Source: an uncultured Bacteroidales bacterium
GTDB taxonomy: Bacteria; Bacteroidota; Bacteroidia; Bacteroidales; F082
NCBI GenBank assembly: GCA_905234455.1
Contig: CAJOIH010000003.1
Span: 62,001 to 126,000, forward strand
Direction of reading: 5' to 3'
DNA length: 64,000 nucleotides
The notes below the pieces were generated by a model. The model saw only the letters and a program-made list of their open reading frames with translations, made no database searches and was not told the DNA's origin. Both the position numbers and the translations under genes were made by a program. Shown here piece after piece: positions 16,238-26,088 of the stretch. Positions within the stretch are counted from its first letter, which is position 1, and the number at the start of each line of letters is the position of its first letter.

Positions 16238-17694
16238 CGTTTTCTGAAAAGGCTGCCGATGACGATCAAGAAAGGATAAATCTCCAGTCGACCAAGCAGC
16301 ATTAATACAACGCTAAAGAGTTTCAGGAAATCAGACAGTCCCGCGTAATTGCCCAGCGAGCCGACTGCGCCGAATCCGGGGCCTACATTACCCATGCAGG
16401 CGATGGAAGCCGATGCTCCAGTTTGAAAATCAATACCACCCAACTGGAAAACCACCATGCCGATCAACACGATGAACAGATACAGCATGATGAAGGATAT
16501 CACCGAGGTCACCTCCTCTTCCGTCTTGGTGCTTCCATCCAGCCTCACGTAGCTGTATTTGTTGGGGTTCGTCAGCGACTTGAACATCTCCGACGTCCCT
16601 TTAAGGGCAACCCAAACCCGGTCGATCTTGATGCCTCCCGAGGTCGAACCGGAGCATCCGCAGATCAAGGATCCCACAATAAGGACCCCCTTGCAGAAAA
16701 AAGGCCAAAGGTTGGTGTCGGCCGTCGCGAACCCCGTCGTGGTGGTGATGGAACACATCTGGAACGAAGCCACCCTGAACGACTCCAACAAGGTGCCATA
16801 GGTCTTGGTAAGCCAGAGGTCAAGGGTCAAACACACCATCCCCAACAGGACGGCGCCGATAAAAACCTTCACAATCCTGGTATTGAATAGGTTTTTCCGA
16901 TTGGATCCGCTGGGCCAGAAAGTGGAGAATATCAAGCTGAAATTGATGCTGGCCAGAATCATCGAGACACTCAATATCGCCTCTACGACCGGGCTGTCGA
17001 ATGCCGCCACGCTAAGATTCTTCGTGCTGAAGCCACAGGTGCTACAGGCCGACATCGCATGGGTGACTGCATCGAACCACCTCATCCCCGCCAGGTGCAG
17101 TCCGTAGGTCGAAGCCAAAGTCAGCCCCACATAAACCGTTAAAATACGGTAGATGAACTGTTTCCGGCGGCCATGGTAGTATTCCTTGGCGATAGACGAA
17201 AGTTCCAGGCCTGCCAGCTGGGAATGCTTGTCGTTTCGGCTGGTGATCAGTATCGAAACCAGCGACACCACCCCGATGCCGCCGATCCAAGAAGTCGCAA
17301 TCCTCCAAAAGAGCAAACCTTGTGGGACCGCCTCGATATCGTTCAATATCGACGCTCCTGTGGTGGTGAACCCCGACACGCTCTCGAACAGGGCATTGAC
17401 GAAGTTGAACTCATGACCGTACAACAGGAACGGTACTGCGCCAAACAGACAGGCGGCCACCCAACAGCCTGTGACGATGAAAAAACCCGTCTTGAGGTCG
17501 ATCCTCTGAATGGGCTTGGTAAACAAAACGCCTCCCAAACCCGCAGCCAGGGTGATGCCCGAGGAGACCAGAAGGGCAGTCAGGCTGCCATCTCGGTGGT
17601 CGAGATAGGCGCTCAAGGCGGAAAACAACATGAGCACAAAAAGACCCAACAGGGTGAAACCTATGAACCGTATTGTGCTTCTTAAAATGCCCAT
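16234..17694 (-). CDS. trkH: TrkH-family potassium uptake protein
   Basis: This 486-residue membrane protein has the four pore-loop selectivity segments of the Trk/Ktr family: TTTGAS, STCGFS, TTTGFA and VGPGFG, each preceding a transmembrane helix. It forms the K+ channel-like subunit, which normally works with a cytoplasmic TrkA ring; no trkA is in this window. ATG 17694 is chosen because the promoter box (17718-17725) lies upstream and it removes a non-homologous 30-residue leader. It converges on the AlkD gene: TAA codons on the two strands overlap within TTAA at 16234-16237, leaving no terminator space. Confidence 0.9.
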   Translation of the reverse strand: MGILRSTIRFIGFTLLGLFVLMLFSALSAYLDHRDGSLTALLVSSGITLAAGLGGVLFTKPIQRIDLKTGFFIVTGCWVAACLFGAVPFLLYGHEFNFVNALFESVSGFTTTGASILNDIEAVPQGLLFWRIATSWIGGIGVVSLVSILITSRNDKHSQLAGLELSSIAKEYYHGRRKQFIYRILTVYVGLTLASTYGLHLAGMRWFDAVTHAMSACSTCGFSTKNLSVAAFDSPVVEAILSVSMILASINFSLIFSTFWPSGSNRKNLFNTRIVKVFIGAVLLGMVCLTLDLWLTKTYGTLLESFRVASFQMCSITTTTGFATADTNLWPFFCKGVLIVGSLICGCSGSTSGGIKIDRVWVALKGTSEMFKSLTNPNKYSYVRLDGSTKTEEEVTSVISFIMLYLFIVLIGMVVFQLGGIDFQTGASASIACMGNVGPGFGAVGSLGNYAGLSDFLKLFSVVLMLLGRLEIYPFLIVIGSLFRKR

Positions 17695-17717
17695 GCCGAG
17701 TTTTTTGTTGGAAGCAG

Positions 17718-17785
17718 CAAAAATATTTGTCCATTTTTTATTGGTCAATGCAATATTGTTTATCTTTGTATTGACAAATATCAAT
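17718..17785. promoter_or_regulatory. trkH / LysR divergent control region with LysR-type box
   Basis: TATTTTTG on the minus strand (17718-17725) serves trkH. TATCTTTG on the plus strand (17761-17768) serves the LysR gene. ATTGA-N6-TCAAT (17770-17785), an inverted repeat of the T-N11-A kind, sits at the LysR gene's start of transcription and is a candidate self-binding site. Confidence 0.5.
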
Positions 17786-17789
17786 AATA

Positions 17790-18716
17790 ATGACCCTGCA
17801 ACAGTTGGAATATGTAGTAGCCGTGGACGAATACCGCTATTTCGTGAAGGCGGCGGAGGCCTGTGGCGTGACCCAATCCACCTTGAGTTTGATGATCAAG
17901 AAATTGGAGGAAGAGTTGGACATCAACATTTTCAGGCGCGACACCCATCCTGTGGAGGTAACCGAAATCGGACAGAAAGTCATCGAGGAGGCCAAGCTGG
18001 TGCTGTATCACTCCAAACAGTTGGTGGAGTTGACCCAGTCGGAGAAGACACTCGCATCCGGTCCTTTGAAAGTTGGGATGATCTCTACCGTGGCCCCCGT
18101 GTTGATGCCCAGGACCTTTACCTACGTCAATACCTTCCATCCGAACATCAAGCTCCAGGCGCAGGAGATGCGTTCTGCCACCATCATCGACCGCTTGAAG
18201 AAGGCTGAGATCGACATGGGCATCCTGACCGCTCCCGTAGACGACAAGGAAATTCTAGAGCTGCCGCTTTACCATGAGCGGTTCTTAGCCTACATTGCCA
18301 ACGACGACATCCTGACACAGCATGAAGCCATCGAACGCGGCCATTTGGTGGATTATCCCTTGTGGGTGATGAAAGACGGCATCCGCCTGTTTGAGAAAAA
18401 CGACCTGTCGCAGAAATACCGTGACGCCTACGAGGAGATGTACGAAGGCGGACGCGTGGGTATTTTGATACAGATTGCCAACGAAAACGGGGGCATCACC
18501 ATTCTTCCGGAGACCCATATCGACCTGTTGGAGGACACGGCAAAACAACGCTTGCGCCCCATTACCGGGCAAGCCATCTCTCGCGTGATCTGTCTCGCCA
18601 TGCGAAGGGACTACATCCACGAGAAGATGATGAACATCGTGGTCAAGGCCGTGAAGTCGTGCATCTCACCCGAACTCTACGAACCATCCATCAAAGGAGA
18701 ACACCTGAAACTATGA
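17790..18716 (+). CDS. LysR-family regulator, OxyR-like but without the redox cysteines
   Basis: The 308-residue protein has an N-terminal winged helix (LQQLEYVVAVDEYRYFVKAA, then CGVTQSTLSLMIKKLEEEL) and a LysR substrate domain. The sequence overall resembles OxyR of Bacteroidota. Where OxyR carries its peroxide-sensing cysteine (a GHCL-type motif), this protein reads WVMKDGIRLFEK. Its cysteines lie only in the DNA-binding domain and near the C-terminal end. It therefore probably senses something other than peroxide. It overlaps the GNAT gene by 4 bases, so the GNAT may be co-expressed or a target. Confidence 0.8.
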   Translation: MTLQQLEYVVAVDEYRYFVKAAEACGVTQSTLSLMIKKLEEELDINIFRRDTHPVEVTEIGQKVIEEAKLVLYHSKQLVELTQSEKTLASGPLKVGMISTVAPVLMPRTFTYVNTFHPNIKLQAQEMRSATIIDRLKKAEIDMGILTAPVDDKEILELPLYHERFLAYIANDDILTQHEAIERGHLVDYPLWVMKDGIRLFEKNDLSQKYRDAYEEMYEGGRVGILIQIANENGGITILPETHIDLLEDTAKQRLRPITGQAISRVICLAMRRDYIHEKMMNIVVKAVKSCISPELYEPSIKGEHLKL

Positions 18717-19213
18717 AATACACCTTTCGTCATTCCACTATGGAGGACCTCCCCATCATCCTCCAGCTCCGCGACCAGGCCCGCGAGATCATGCGCAGTT
18801 ACGGCAATGTGAACCAATGGCCTGAAGGCTACCCGCTTGAGGAGAAGTTTATCAATGATATCAAAGATGAATGTAGCTTCGTGATGATTGATGCTGCTGG
18901 GTCAGTTGTCGGCACTTTCGCCTTTATTCCTGGTCCAGACATCACCTATAAGGTTATCTACGACGGCCAGTGGCTCAACGATGAACCCTACCATGTCATC
19001 CACCGCATTGCCAGCACCCCTGACTCGCATGGCATTTTGGACGCTTTGTTGGACTATTGCGAGGCCATTGCTCCAAACATCCGCATTGATACGCACGAGG
19101 ATAACCTCATTATGCGGAAAGGCTTGGAAAAACGCGGTTACCAATATTGCGGCATCATTCATCTTTTGAACGGTGATGAGCGGTTGGCGTTTCAAAAAAA
19201 TGTATCTTTGTAG
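18713..19213 (+). CDS. GNAT-family N-acetyltransferase
   Basis: This 166-residue protein starts MKYTFRHSTMEDLPIILQLR, the usual GNAT beginning. It has a central VVGTFAFIPGP strand, HVIHRIASTPDSHG in the acetyl-CoA region, and IRIDTHEDNLIMRKGLEKRGY, the typical late strand-helix with the DTxxxN pattern. The acceptor is unknown. The start codon overlaps the LysR stop (ATGA). Its last codons contain the promoter of the next gene. Confidence 0.8.
   Translation: MKYTFRHSTMEDLPIILQLRDQAREIMRSYGNVNQWPEGYPLEEKFINDIKDECSFVMIDAAGSVVGTFAFIPGPDITYKVIYDGQWLNDEPYHVIHRIASTPDSHGILDALLDYCEAIAPNIRIDTHEDNLIMRKGLEKRGYQYCGIIHLLNGDERLAFQKNVSL
19203..19210 (+). promoter_or_regulatory. -7 box of the amidohydrolase-tadA unit
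   Basis: TATCTTTG lies inside the last codons of the GNAT gene. The next ATG, at 19220, is 9 bases past the box, leaving almost no leader. Confidence 0.55.
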
Positions 19214-19219
19214 CCGTCT

Positions 19220-20032
19220 ATGAACAACTTGAACATCGTTTTAATCCAAGCCGACCTCCGCTGGGAAGACCCCGAAGGGAACCGGGAGCATTTTGATCAG
19301 CTGATGACTGAAGTGCCGGCAGATACTGATTTGGTGTTGCTTCCTGAGACCTTCAACACGGGATTTCCGGTAGACCCGGTGAAATTTGCCGAGACTCCTG
19401 ATGGAGTTACGATGAATTGGTTGAAAGCCAAAGCGCAGAAACTGGATGTGGTGGTCTGCGGAACCTTGTTGTTGAAAGGGGATGGCCATTACCACAACAG
19501 TCTGGTTTGGATGCGTCCCGATGGCAGTTATGAGTTGTATCACAAGGGGCATACTTTTACCATTGGCGGTGAAAAGGAGCCCATCGAACGTGGTGAGGAG
19601 GCTTTGGTGGTGGAGTTGAAAGGATGGAAGATCAAGCCGATGGTCTGCTACGATATCCGTTTCCCCGTATGGGCCAGAAACGGCTACCATGATGGCAATT
19701 TCGATTACGACTTGGGCATCTATCTCGCCAATTTCCCTTCATCGAGAATCTTCGTGTGGGATACTTTGTTGATGGCCCGTGCCATTGAAAACCAAGCCTA
19801 CTACATCGGGGTCAACCGCATAGGCGATGATCCGGAAGGCATTCATTACAGTGGCGATTCACAAATTATTAATCCCAAAGGCGAAGTCATCTGCATGGTC
19901 CGGTCCGATGTGGAGGCCGTGGTGCCCTTCAGTTTGGATTACGAAAAACTCCAAAACTTCCGCGAGAAATTCCCTGTCGGGAAAGACTGGGACTCTTTCC
20001 ACCTCCTCACTCCTAACTCCTCCCTATTATGA
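19220..20032 (+). CDS. nitrilase-superfamily amidohydrolase, omega-amidase-like
   Basis: The 270-residue protein has the Glu-Lys-Cys triad of the nitrilase superfamily: LPETFNTGF, YHKGHTFT and MVCYDIRFP. The closest group by pattern is the YafV/omega-amidase branch, which hydrolyses alpha-ketoglutaramate and similar amides in the cytoplasm. The last residues (LLTPNSSLL) come from three heptanucleotide repeats, so the natural C terminus has probably been replaced or extended. It overlaps tadA by 4 bases. Confidence 0.85.
   Translation: MNNLNIVLIQADLRWEDPEGNREHFDQLMTEVPADTDLVLLPETFNTGFPVDPVKFAETPDGVTMNWLKAKAQKLDVVVCGTLLLKGDGHYHNSLVWMRPDGSYELYHKGHTFTIGGEKEPIERGEEALVVELKGWKIKPMVCYDIRFPVWARNGYHDGNFDYDLGIYLANFPSSRIFVWDTLLMARAIENQAYYIGVNRIGDDPEGIHYSGDSQIINPKGEVICMVRSDVEAVVPFSLDYEKLQNFREKFPVGKDWDSFHLLTPNSSLL
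20003..20023 (-). repeat. heptanucleotide repeat x3 at the amidohydrolase/tadA junction
   Basis: On the plus strand CTCCTCA, CTCCTAA and CTCCTCC follow each other; on the minus strand these read as GGAGTTA/GGAGTGA-type units. They encode the C terminus of the amidohydrolase, 5 bases before the tadA ATG. Confidence 0.75.
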
Positions 20033-20469
20033 TCTTTGTTTTTTCCGACGAATATTACATGAAACAGGCCTACCAAGAGGCCCAAAAGGCCTTGGAAGCC
20101 GAGGAAATCCCCATCGGTGCCGTGGTGGTTTGCAACGACAAGATCCTTGCCCGCACCCATAACCAGACCGAGATGCTCAACGATGTGACTGCCCATGCCG
20201 AGATGCTGGCCATCACTGCTGCGGCCAATGCATTAGGTGCCAAATACCTCGACGAGTGCACCCTCTACGTCACCTTGGAGCCCTGCCCCATGTGCGCTGG
20301 CGCCCTTGCCCATAGCCACATTGGTAAGGTGGTCTATGCCGCCGAGGATCCCAAGAACGGTTTTTCAAGATATGGCAATATGCTGCATCCAAAGACTAAA
20401 GTGGTTACCGGTGTCATGAAAGAGGAGTGTCTTGCCTTATTGACGGATTTCTTCAAGAAGAAGCGCTAA
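20029..20469 (+). CDS. tadA: tRNA-specific adenosine deaminase TadA
   Basis: This 146-residue zinc deaminase has the HAEM active-site motif (VTAHAEMLAI) and the zinc ligands in TLEPCPMCAGAL. It makes inosine at position 34 of tRNA-Arg(ACG) and is normally essential. The length is typical. It overlaps the amidohydrolase by 4 bases and precedes dnaK after a regulatory gap. Confidence 0.92.
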   Translation: MIFVFSDEYYMKQAYQEAQKALEAEEIPIGAVVVCNDKILARTHNQTEMLNDVTAHAEMLAITAAANALGAKYLDECTLYVTLEPCPMCAGALAHSHIGKVVYAAEDPKNGFSRYGNMLHPKTKVVTGVMKEECLALLTDFFKKKR

Positions 20470-20475
20470 CGGTTA

Positions 20476-20490
20476 CTGACAAATTGTCAG
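20476..20490. promoter_or_regulatory. 15-bp palindrome upstream of dnaK
   Basis: CTGACAA-A-TTGTCAG is a perfect inverted repeat with one central base, 20 bases upstream of a sigma-54-like element. The symmetry and placement suggest a binding site for a dimeric activator or repressor. It does not match the CIRCE element of HrcA. Confidence 0.6.
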
Positions 20491-20510
20491 CCGTATTCCT
20501 AAAAAAGCCT

Positions 20511-20526
20511 TTGGCATAATGATTGA
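20511..20526 (+). promoter_or_regulatory. sigma-54-like -24/-12 element before dnaK
   Basis: TTGGCAT, then GG-N10-GA spacing to ATTGACT, resembles the sigma-54 consensus TGGCAC-N5-TTGC, with GA instead of the usual GC at -12. No TAnnTTTG box was found between 20470 and 20612. Confidence 0.45.
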
Positions 20527-20612
20527 CTAAAGGAGGCCGTCGCCGTGTGTGAATGGCGGCACTCGAAACTGAAAAAGTATTAGTCAATAATTAAAAATAG
20601 GAGAAACAAATT

Positions 20613-22535
<1,923 letters not shown>

Positions 22536-22546
22536 CGCCAAAACAA

Positions 22547-22603
22547 CCAACAATTGTTGGGTTAGACAAATCCGTGCAGCTCAATAAGTTACACGGATTT
22601 GTC
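22547..22603. terminator. palindrome and 12-bp hairpin behind dnaK
   Basis: CCAACAATTGTTGG (22547-22560) is a perfect palindrome. GACAAATCCGTG (22565-22576) and CACGGATTTGTC (22592-22603) form a perfect 12-bp stem with a 15-base loop. There is no T run, so termination would be weak or Rho-assisted. It marks the border between dnaK and the AT-richer defence genes. Confidence 0.5.
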
Positions 22604-22635
22604 GTTTCAGAATCAAAGATTGGAAAGAAAAAGAG

Positions 22636-23460
22636 ATGATAATACCAATGGATAGAGTAGTAAAAGACAATCACCCAATTGATATGGAGACACGTTCTCT
22701 AATATCTACAAGATATAAAACCATTACTAGAGCTGTAAATAAAGACTTTTGGAATTCCACTTCTGAGAACTCTCATAGCCGCTATGTTGGCTCATATGGA
22801 CGAGGAACGGCTATTAATGTTAGTGATTTGGATGTCCTAATCGAGTTACCTAACTACGAGTATGATCATTTCAATTCTTTATCAGGTAATGGACCATCTC
22901 GGCTTCTACAAGCCGTTAAAAGAGCCATACAAGACACATATCCAAGAACAGATGTTCGTGGAGACGGACAAGTTGTCGTTGTTTCTTTTTCTGACGGAAT
23001 GAAATTTGAAGTGCTCCCAGCTTTCCAAAATCTTAACTTTTGGGGCCTTTGGGATGGAACATATATCTATCCCGACTCTAATATGGGAGGCAACTGGCTT
23101 TCTACCAATCCAAAGGGCGAACAAGATGCTATGGCACACAAAAACAGCTACGAAAAAAGCAATGGACTTTTGTTCGATACATGTAAGCACATAAGGGCTT
23201 TGAGATCAGATTATTATTCGAGTTATCATTTATCGGGTATTCTTATTGATGCTTTCGTTTTTTCAGCTATTCGAGACTGGCATTGGCTGCGATGTGGAGA
23301 GGAAGGCGGAAGTCCATCCGGATTATATGAGCAATCGTTGTTAGACTACTATAATAATAGTTTCAGTTCCTTTATTTATGCCCCTGGAAGCGGAATGAAA
23401 GTTAACGCCTCTGATGACTGGGATGTTCTGGGAAAAGTTCTTAAGAAAATGGCAATATGA
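22636..23460 (+). CDS. CD-NTase (SMODS-type cyclic oligonucleotide synthase) of a CBASS
   Basis: The 274-residue protein has the nucleotidyltransferase core: Gly52-Ser53 in RYVGSYGRGT, metal-binding Asp64-x-Asp66 in SDLDV, and a third acidic residue, Glu125, in KFEVLPAF. A helical part (CKHIRALRSDYY...SGILIDAFVF) follows, as in SMODS enzymes. In CBASS such enzymes make a cyclic di- or trinucleotide on phage infection. The next gene overlaps by 4 bases and encodes a two-TM effector, as expected for a type I CBASS. The protein is short for the family. AT-richness against dnaK suggests transfer. Confidence 0.85.
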   Translation: MIIPMDRVVKDNHPIDMETRSLISTRYKTITRAVNKDFWNSTSENSHSRYVGSYGRGTAINVSDLDVLIELPNYEYDHFNSLSGNGPSRLLQAVKRAIQDTYPRTDVRGDGQVVVVSFSDGMKFEVLPAFQNLNFWGLWDGTYIYPDSNMGGNWLSTNPKGEQDAMAHKNSYEKSNGLLFDTCKHIRALRSDYYSSYHLSGILIDAFVFSAIRDWHWLRCGEEGGSPSGLYEQSLLDYYNNSFSSFIYAPGSGMKVNASDDWDVLGKVLKKMAI

Positions 23461-24005
23461 CTGAGATTAGCTACAAAAAACTATATCAACAAATTGTTGA
23501 CGCTGCAGCAAATATTCAATATACCTATACTGCACACTGGACCAAGGTCAATAGTTTACAAACAAAACAAACATGCATCAAAATAACCCAAATTGCATTG
23601 ACGGCCCTCTCGACAGGAGGTTTCCTTGCTTCTCTCATATCTGGTACCCCATGGCTCAGTTGGATTGGAGGTATGACCTCAGCTATTGCACTTGCGCTTA
23701 ATTTATATTCATTAAATTTCAATCTTCCAGCAGACATTAAAGCCCATACTGATGCTGCAAATGAATTATGGGATGTAAAAGAGTCATATAAATCCCTTAT
23801 CACCGACTTCAATAACTTATCAATCGAAGAAATACGATCAAAAAGAGATTCCTTAACACATTGTGTTAGTCAGATCAATAAAAAGTATCCCGGAACTGAC
23901 AACAAAGCCTTTGCTAAAGCAAAAAAGAAGCTACCTGATTATATGTTCGAAAACGGGGAATCCGCAAAGTTGCTTAACATTTGTGAAAAAGAGAATGAAG
24001 TTTGA
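23457..24005 (+). CDS. SLATT-domain two-TM CBASS effector
   Basis: The 182-residue protein has an N-terminal amphipathic helix, two transmembrane segments (about 41-61 and 66-86) separated by a short TPWLSWIGG turn, then a soluble helical C-terminal part with DIKAHTDAANELWDVKESY. This is the layout of SLATT (SMODS- and SLOG-associating 2TM) proteins. They are thought to form pores when bound by the nucleotide signal and so stop infected cells. The start codon overlaps the CD-NTase stop. No Cap2/Cap3 or HORMA/TRIP13 genes are adjacent, so the CBASS is of the minimal type. Confidence 0.8.
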   Translation: MTEISYKKLYQQIVDAAANIQYTYTAHWTKVNSLQTKQTCIKITQIALTALSTGGFLASLISGTPWLSWIGGMTSAIALALNLYSLNFNLPADIKAHTDAANELWDVKESYKSLITDFNNLSIEEIRSKRDSLTHCVSQINKKYPGTDNKAFAKAKKKLPDYMFENGESAKLLNICEKENEV

Positions 24006-24026
24006 TACATGTTTGTGAAAATAATT

Positions 24027-24034
24027 TATCTTTG
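24027..24034 (+). promoter_or_regulatory. -7 box of the restriction-modification operon
   Basis: TATCTTTG lies between the CBASS effector and the first methyltransferase (ATG 24079), giving a leader of about 40 bases. Confidence 0.6.
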
Positions 24035-24078
24035 CACCAAAATAATCCTACTAGATAAAATAACTAAATCATAATACA

Positions 24079-24975
24079 ATGAAAGCGAAACCATTTATCA
24101 AATGGGTGGGCGGGAAAAGCCAACTCATTGAACAACTCGAAGCCAAGCTTCCTGCTGACTTTGATAATTGGGAGAACGTCACTTACATTGAGCCTTTTGT
24201 GGGTGGAGGGGCCTTGCTCTTCTATATGTTGCAGACGCATCCAAATATCAAGTCCGCTATCATCAATGACATTAACGAGGATTTGACCACTTGTTATAAA
24301 GTTGTTAAACAAAGTCCCGATGTATTGGTTGAATCATTAAAACAAATCCAAAAAGAGTATTATTCCCTCCAAAACGAAGAAGCGCGTAAACAATTCTTTT
24401 TGTTGATGCGCGATGAGTTCAACACAAAACGATTAAACCCAATTGAAAACACCACGTTGTTTTTCTTCCTCAACAGAACCTGCTTTAACGGATTGTATCG
24501 GGTGAATAAGTCAGGCCTTTTCAATGTGCCTTTTGGCAGATACGAAACACCTACCATCTGCGACCCGAACACCATTTATGCTGACAGCGAACTGCTGCAA
24601 AACGTTGAAATCTTAACAGGTGACTACCAGAGGACATTGGCACATGCAAAGGGCAATACCTTGTTCTATTTTGATCCGCCCTACCGTCCGTTGAATAACA
24701 CAAGCAGCTTCAATGACTATGCCAAAGAAGCCTTTAACGATTTTGCCCAGCGTCGTCTGAAAGAGTTTTGTGACCAGGTTGAGGCCGCTGGATATAAATT
24801 TATGTTGAGTAATTCGGATTGCAGCGACATGTTCTTTGACGACCTGTACGCTCAATATATCATCGATCGAGTGTGGGCATCTCGAAGCGTAAATGCCAAT
24901 CCTCAAAAACGAGGCAAACTGACAGAAATACTGGTCCATAATTATCAAGCAACCAAACAAACAATAAGAGCATAA
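24079..24975 (+). CDS. DpnM/Dam-type adenine methyltransferase (D12 class, GATC)
   Basis: This 298-residue alpha-class N6-adenine methyltransferase starts with KPFIKWVGGKSQL and the SAM loop IEPFVGGGALLF. It carries the catalytic DPPY near residue 199 (FYFDPPYRPL) and a target-recognition section containing RTCFNGLYRVNKSGLFNVPFG. The next gene is a DpnII-family endonuclease, so GATC is the expected site. Its job is to methylate GATC and protect host DNA. It has its own promoter and starts a four-gene operon. Confidence 0.9.
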   Translation: MKAKPFIKWVGGKSQLIEQLEAKLPADFDNWENVTYIEPFVGGGALLFYMLQTHPNIKSAIINDINEDLTTCYKVVKQSPDVLVESLKQIQKEYYSLQNEEARKQFFLLMRDEFNTKRLNPIENTTLFFFLNRTCFNGLYRVNKSGLFNVPFGRYETPTICDPNTIYADSELLQNVEILTGDYQRTLAHAKGNTLFYFDPPYRPLNNTSSFNDYAKEAFNDFAQRRLKEFCDQVEAAGYKFMLSNSDCSDMFFDDLYAQYIIDRVWASRSVNANPQKRGKLTEILVHNYQATKQTIRA

Positions 24976-24976
24976 T

Positions 24977-25813
24977 ATGGCAGCACACACCCAAGAGCAA
25001 TTCGATTTGTTCATCTCCCAACTTCGGGAGACCAATGCGACACTTGACTTCTATTGCGACTTCCCGAAGATTGCAAAAAATGTGGCAGACATCGAGATCA
25101 GTCTCAACACGTTAAACTATCTTATAGGGAAAGAAGATTTACGCACGGCCGTACAAGCGCTGTGGAATAGAGACAAACGAGTGTTTGAAGTGATGGATAT
25201 ACTGATTGCCACGCGCAAAAAGGATGGCAAGAAATACATTGACAACGATGGTTCCATGCATTTGATTCACTCGCTGTTTACCTCCGTTGAAGGCGTGATG
25301 AAGTTCATTGAAGGCACGGGCTTGGATAAGGTGTTCAAAAACAAGGAGGTCAAAGACCTAGTGGATTATGTGTTCGGTGTTGAGACTGGATTGGACACCA
25401 ATGCGCGAAAGAACCGCAGTGGCGAGATAACAGAGACGCTTGTGGCGCGCATCTTCGACAATGCCGGAATCAAGTACCGCCAACAAGTCTCTTCAAAAGA
25501 GTACCCTGCTATCTCTGCCGTTTTGGGTGCTGACCAAAAAGTGTTTGACTTCGCTATTACCACCAAAAACAAAACCTATCTCATCGAAGTCAACTTCTAT
25601 TCAGGCGGTGGCTCAAAACTAAACGAGGTGGCACGTTCCTACACAGACGTTGCTCCAAAAGTAAATGGAGTGTCTGGTTTTGAGTTTGTTTGGATAACTG
25701 ACGGCGAAGGCTGGATTAGCGCCAGAAACAAATTGGAAGAAGCCTTTGCCGCTATACCAAGCATTTACAACCTCACAACAATTCACGAATTTATCAATTA
25801 TTTAACTATTTAA
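24977..25813 (+). CDS. type II restriction endonuclease, DpnII/MboI family
   Basis: The 278-residue protein follows the methyltransferase after 1 base. Family landmarks include GLDTNARKNRSGEITETLVARIF, an Asp in KVFDFAITT and the conserved LIEVNFYSGGGSKLNE, where Asp and Glu of the PD-(D/E)XK core are present and Asn replaces the usual Lys. It cuts unmethylated GATC. The C-terminal WITDGEGW...IHEFINYL is also typical. Confidence 0.92.
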   Translation: MAAHTQEQFDLFISQLRETNATLDFYCDFPKIAKNVADIEISLNTLNYLIGKEDLRTAVQALWNRDKRVFEVMDILIATRKKDGKKYIDNDGSMHLIHSLFTSVEGVMKFIEGTGLDKVFKNKEVKDLVDYVFGVETGLDTNARKNRSGEITETLVARIFDNAGIKYRQQVSSKEYPAISAVLGADQKVFDFAITTKNKTYLIEVNFYSGGGSKLNEVARSYTDVAPKVNGVSGFEFVWITDGEGWISARNKLEEAFAAIPSIYNLTTIHEFINYLTI

Positions 25814-25824
25814 TTCTTAGTATT

Positions 25825-26088
25825 ATGGCATGTAAAAAAGACCATTCGAATATTCAAGACATTATGGCAAAACTTCCTGTTGATCAAGGAGGTAGAGGGA
25901 GACACAAATGTGCAGCTTGCGCATATGAAAAAGGTTATGCGCTTGGTTTGCAAATGGCAGAAGATTTCTGCATTGCTGATGTCCTTGATCAATTAGAGGA
26001 TAGTCAAGCTCAACAACAACGACATAAAAGCCCACATGCTGCTTTCGCTCAAGGTTATTTTGATGGAGTAAATGAAGCTTATAAATAA
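25825..26088 (+). CDS. small Cys/His protein inside the R-M operon, unknown function
   Basis: I cannot assign this 87-residue protein. It contains RHKCAACAYEKGYALG, a CxxC pair flanked by basic residues, and a second similar motif SPHAAFAQGYFDGV near the end, so it may be two diverged copies of one helical unit. The middle is acidic. It starts 11 bases after the endonuclease and overlaps the second methyltransferase by 17 bases, so it is translated with the R-M genes. A controller, inhibitor or enzyme cofactor is possible; no helix-turn-helix is evident. Confidence 0.7.
   Translation: MACKKDHSNIQDIMAKLPVDQGGRGRHKCAACAYEKGYALGLQMAEDFCIADVLDQLEDSQAQQQRHKSPHAAFAQGYFDGVNEAYK

Noticed and set aside
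22547-22603. att site of an integrated element next to dnaK
   Set aside because: No integrase, tRNA end or matching direct repeat was found at the other side of the defence genes (about 28.1 kb).
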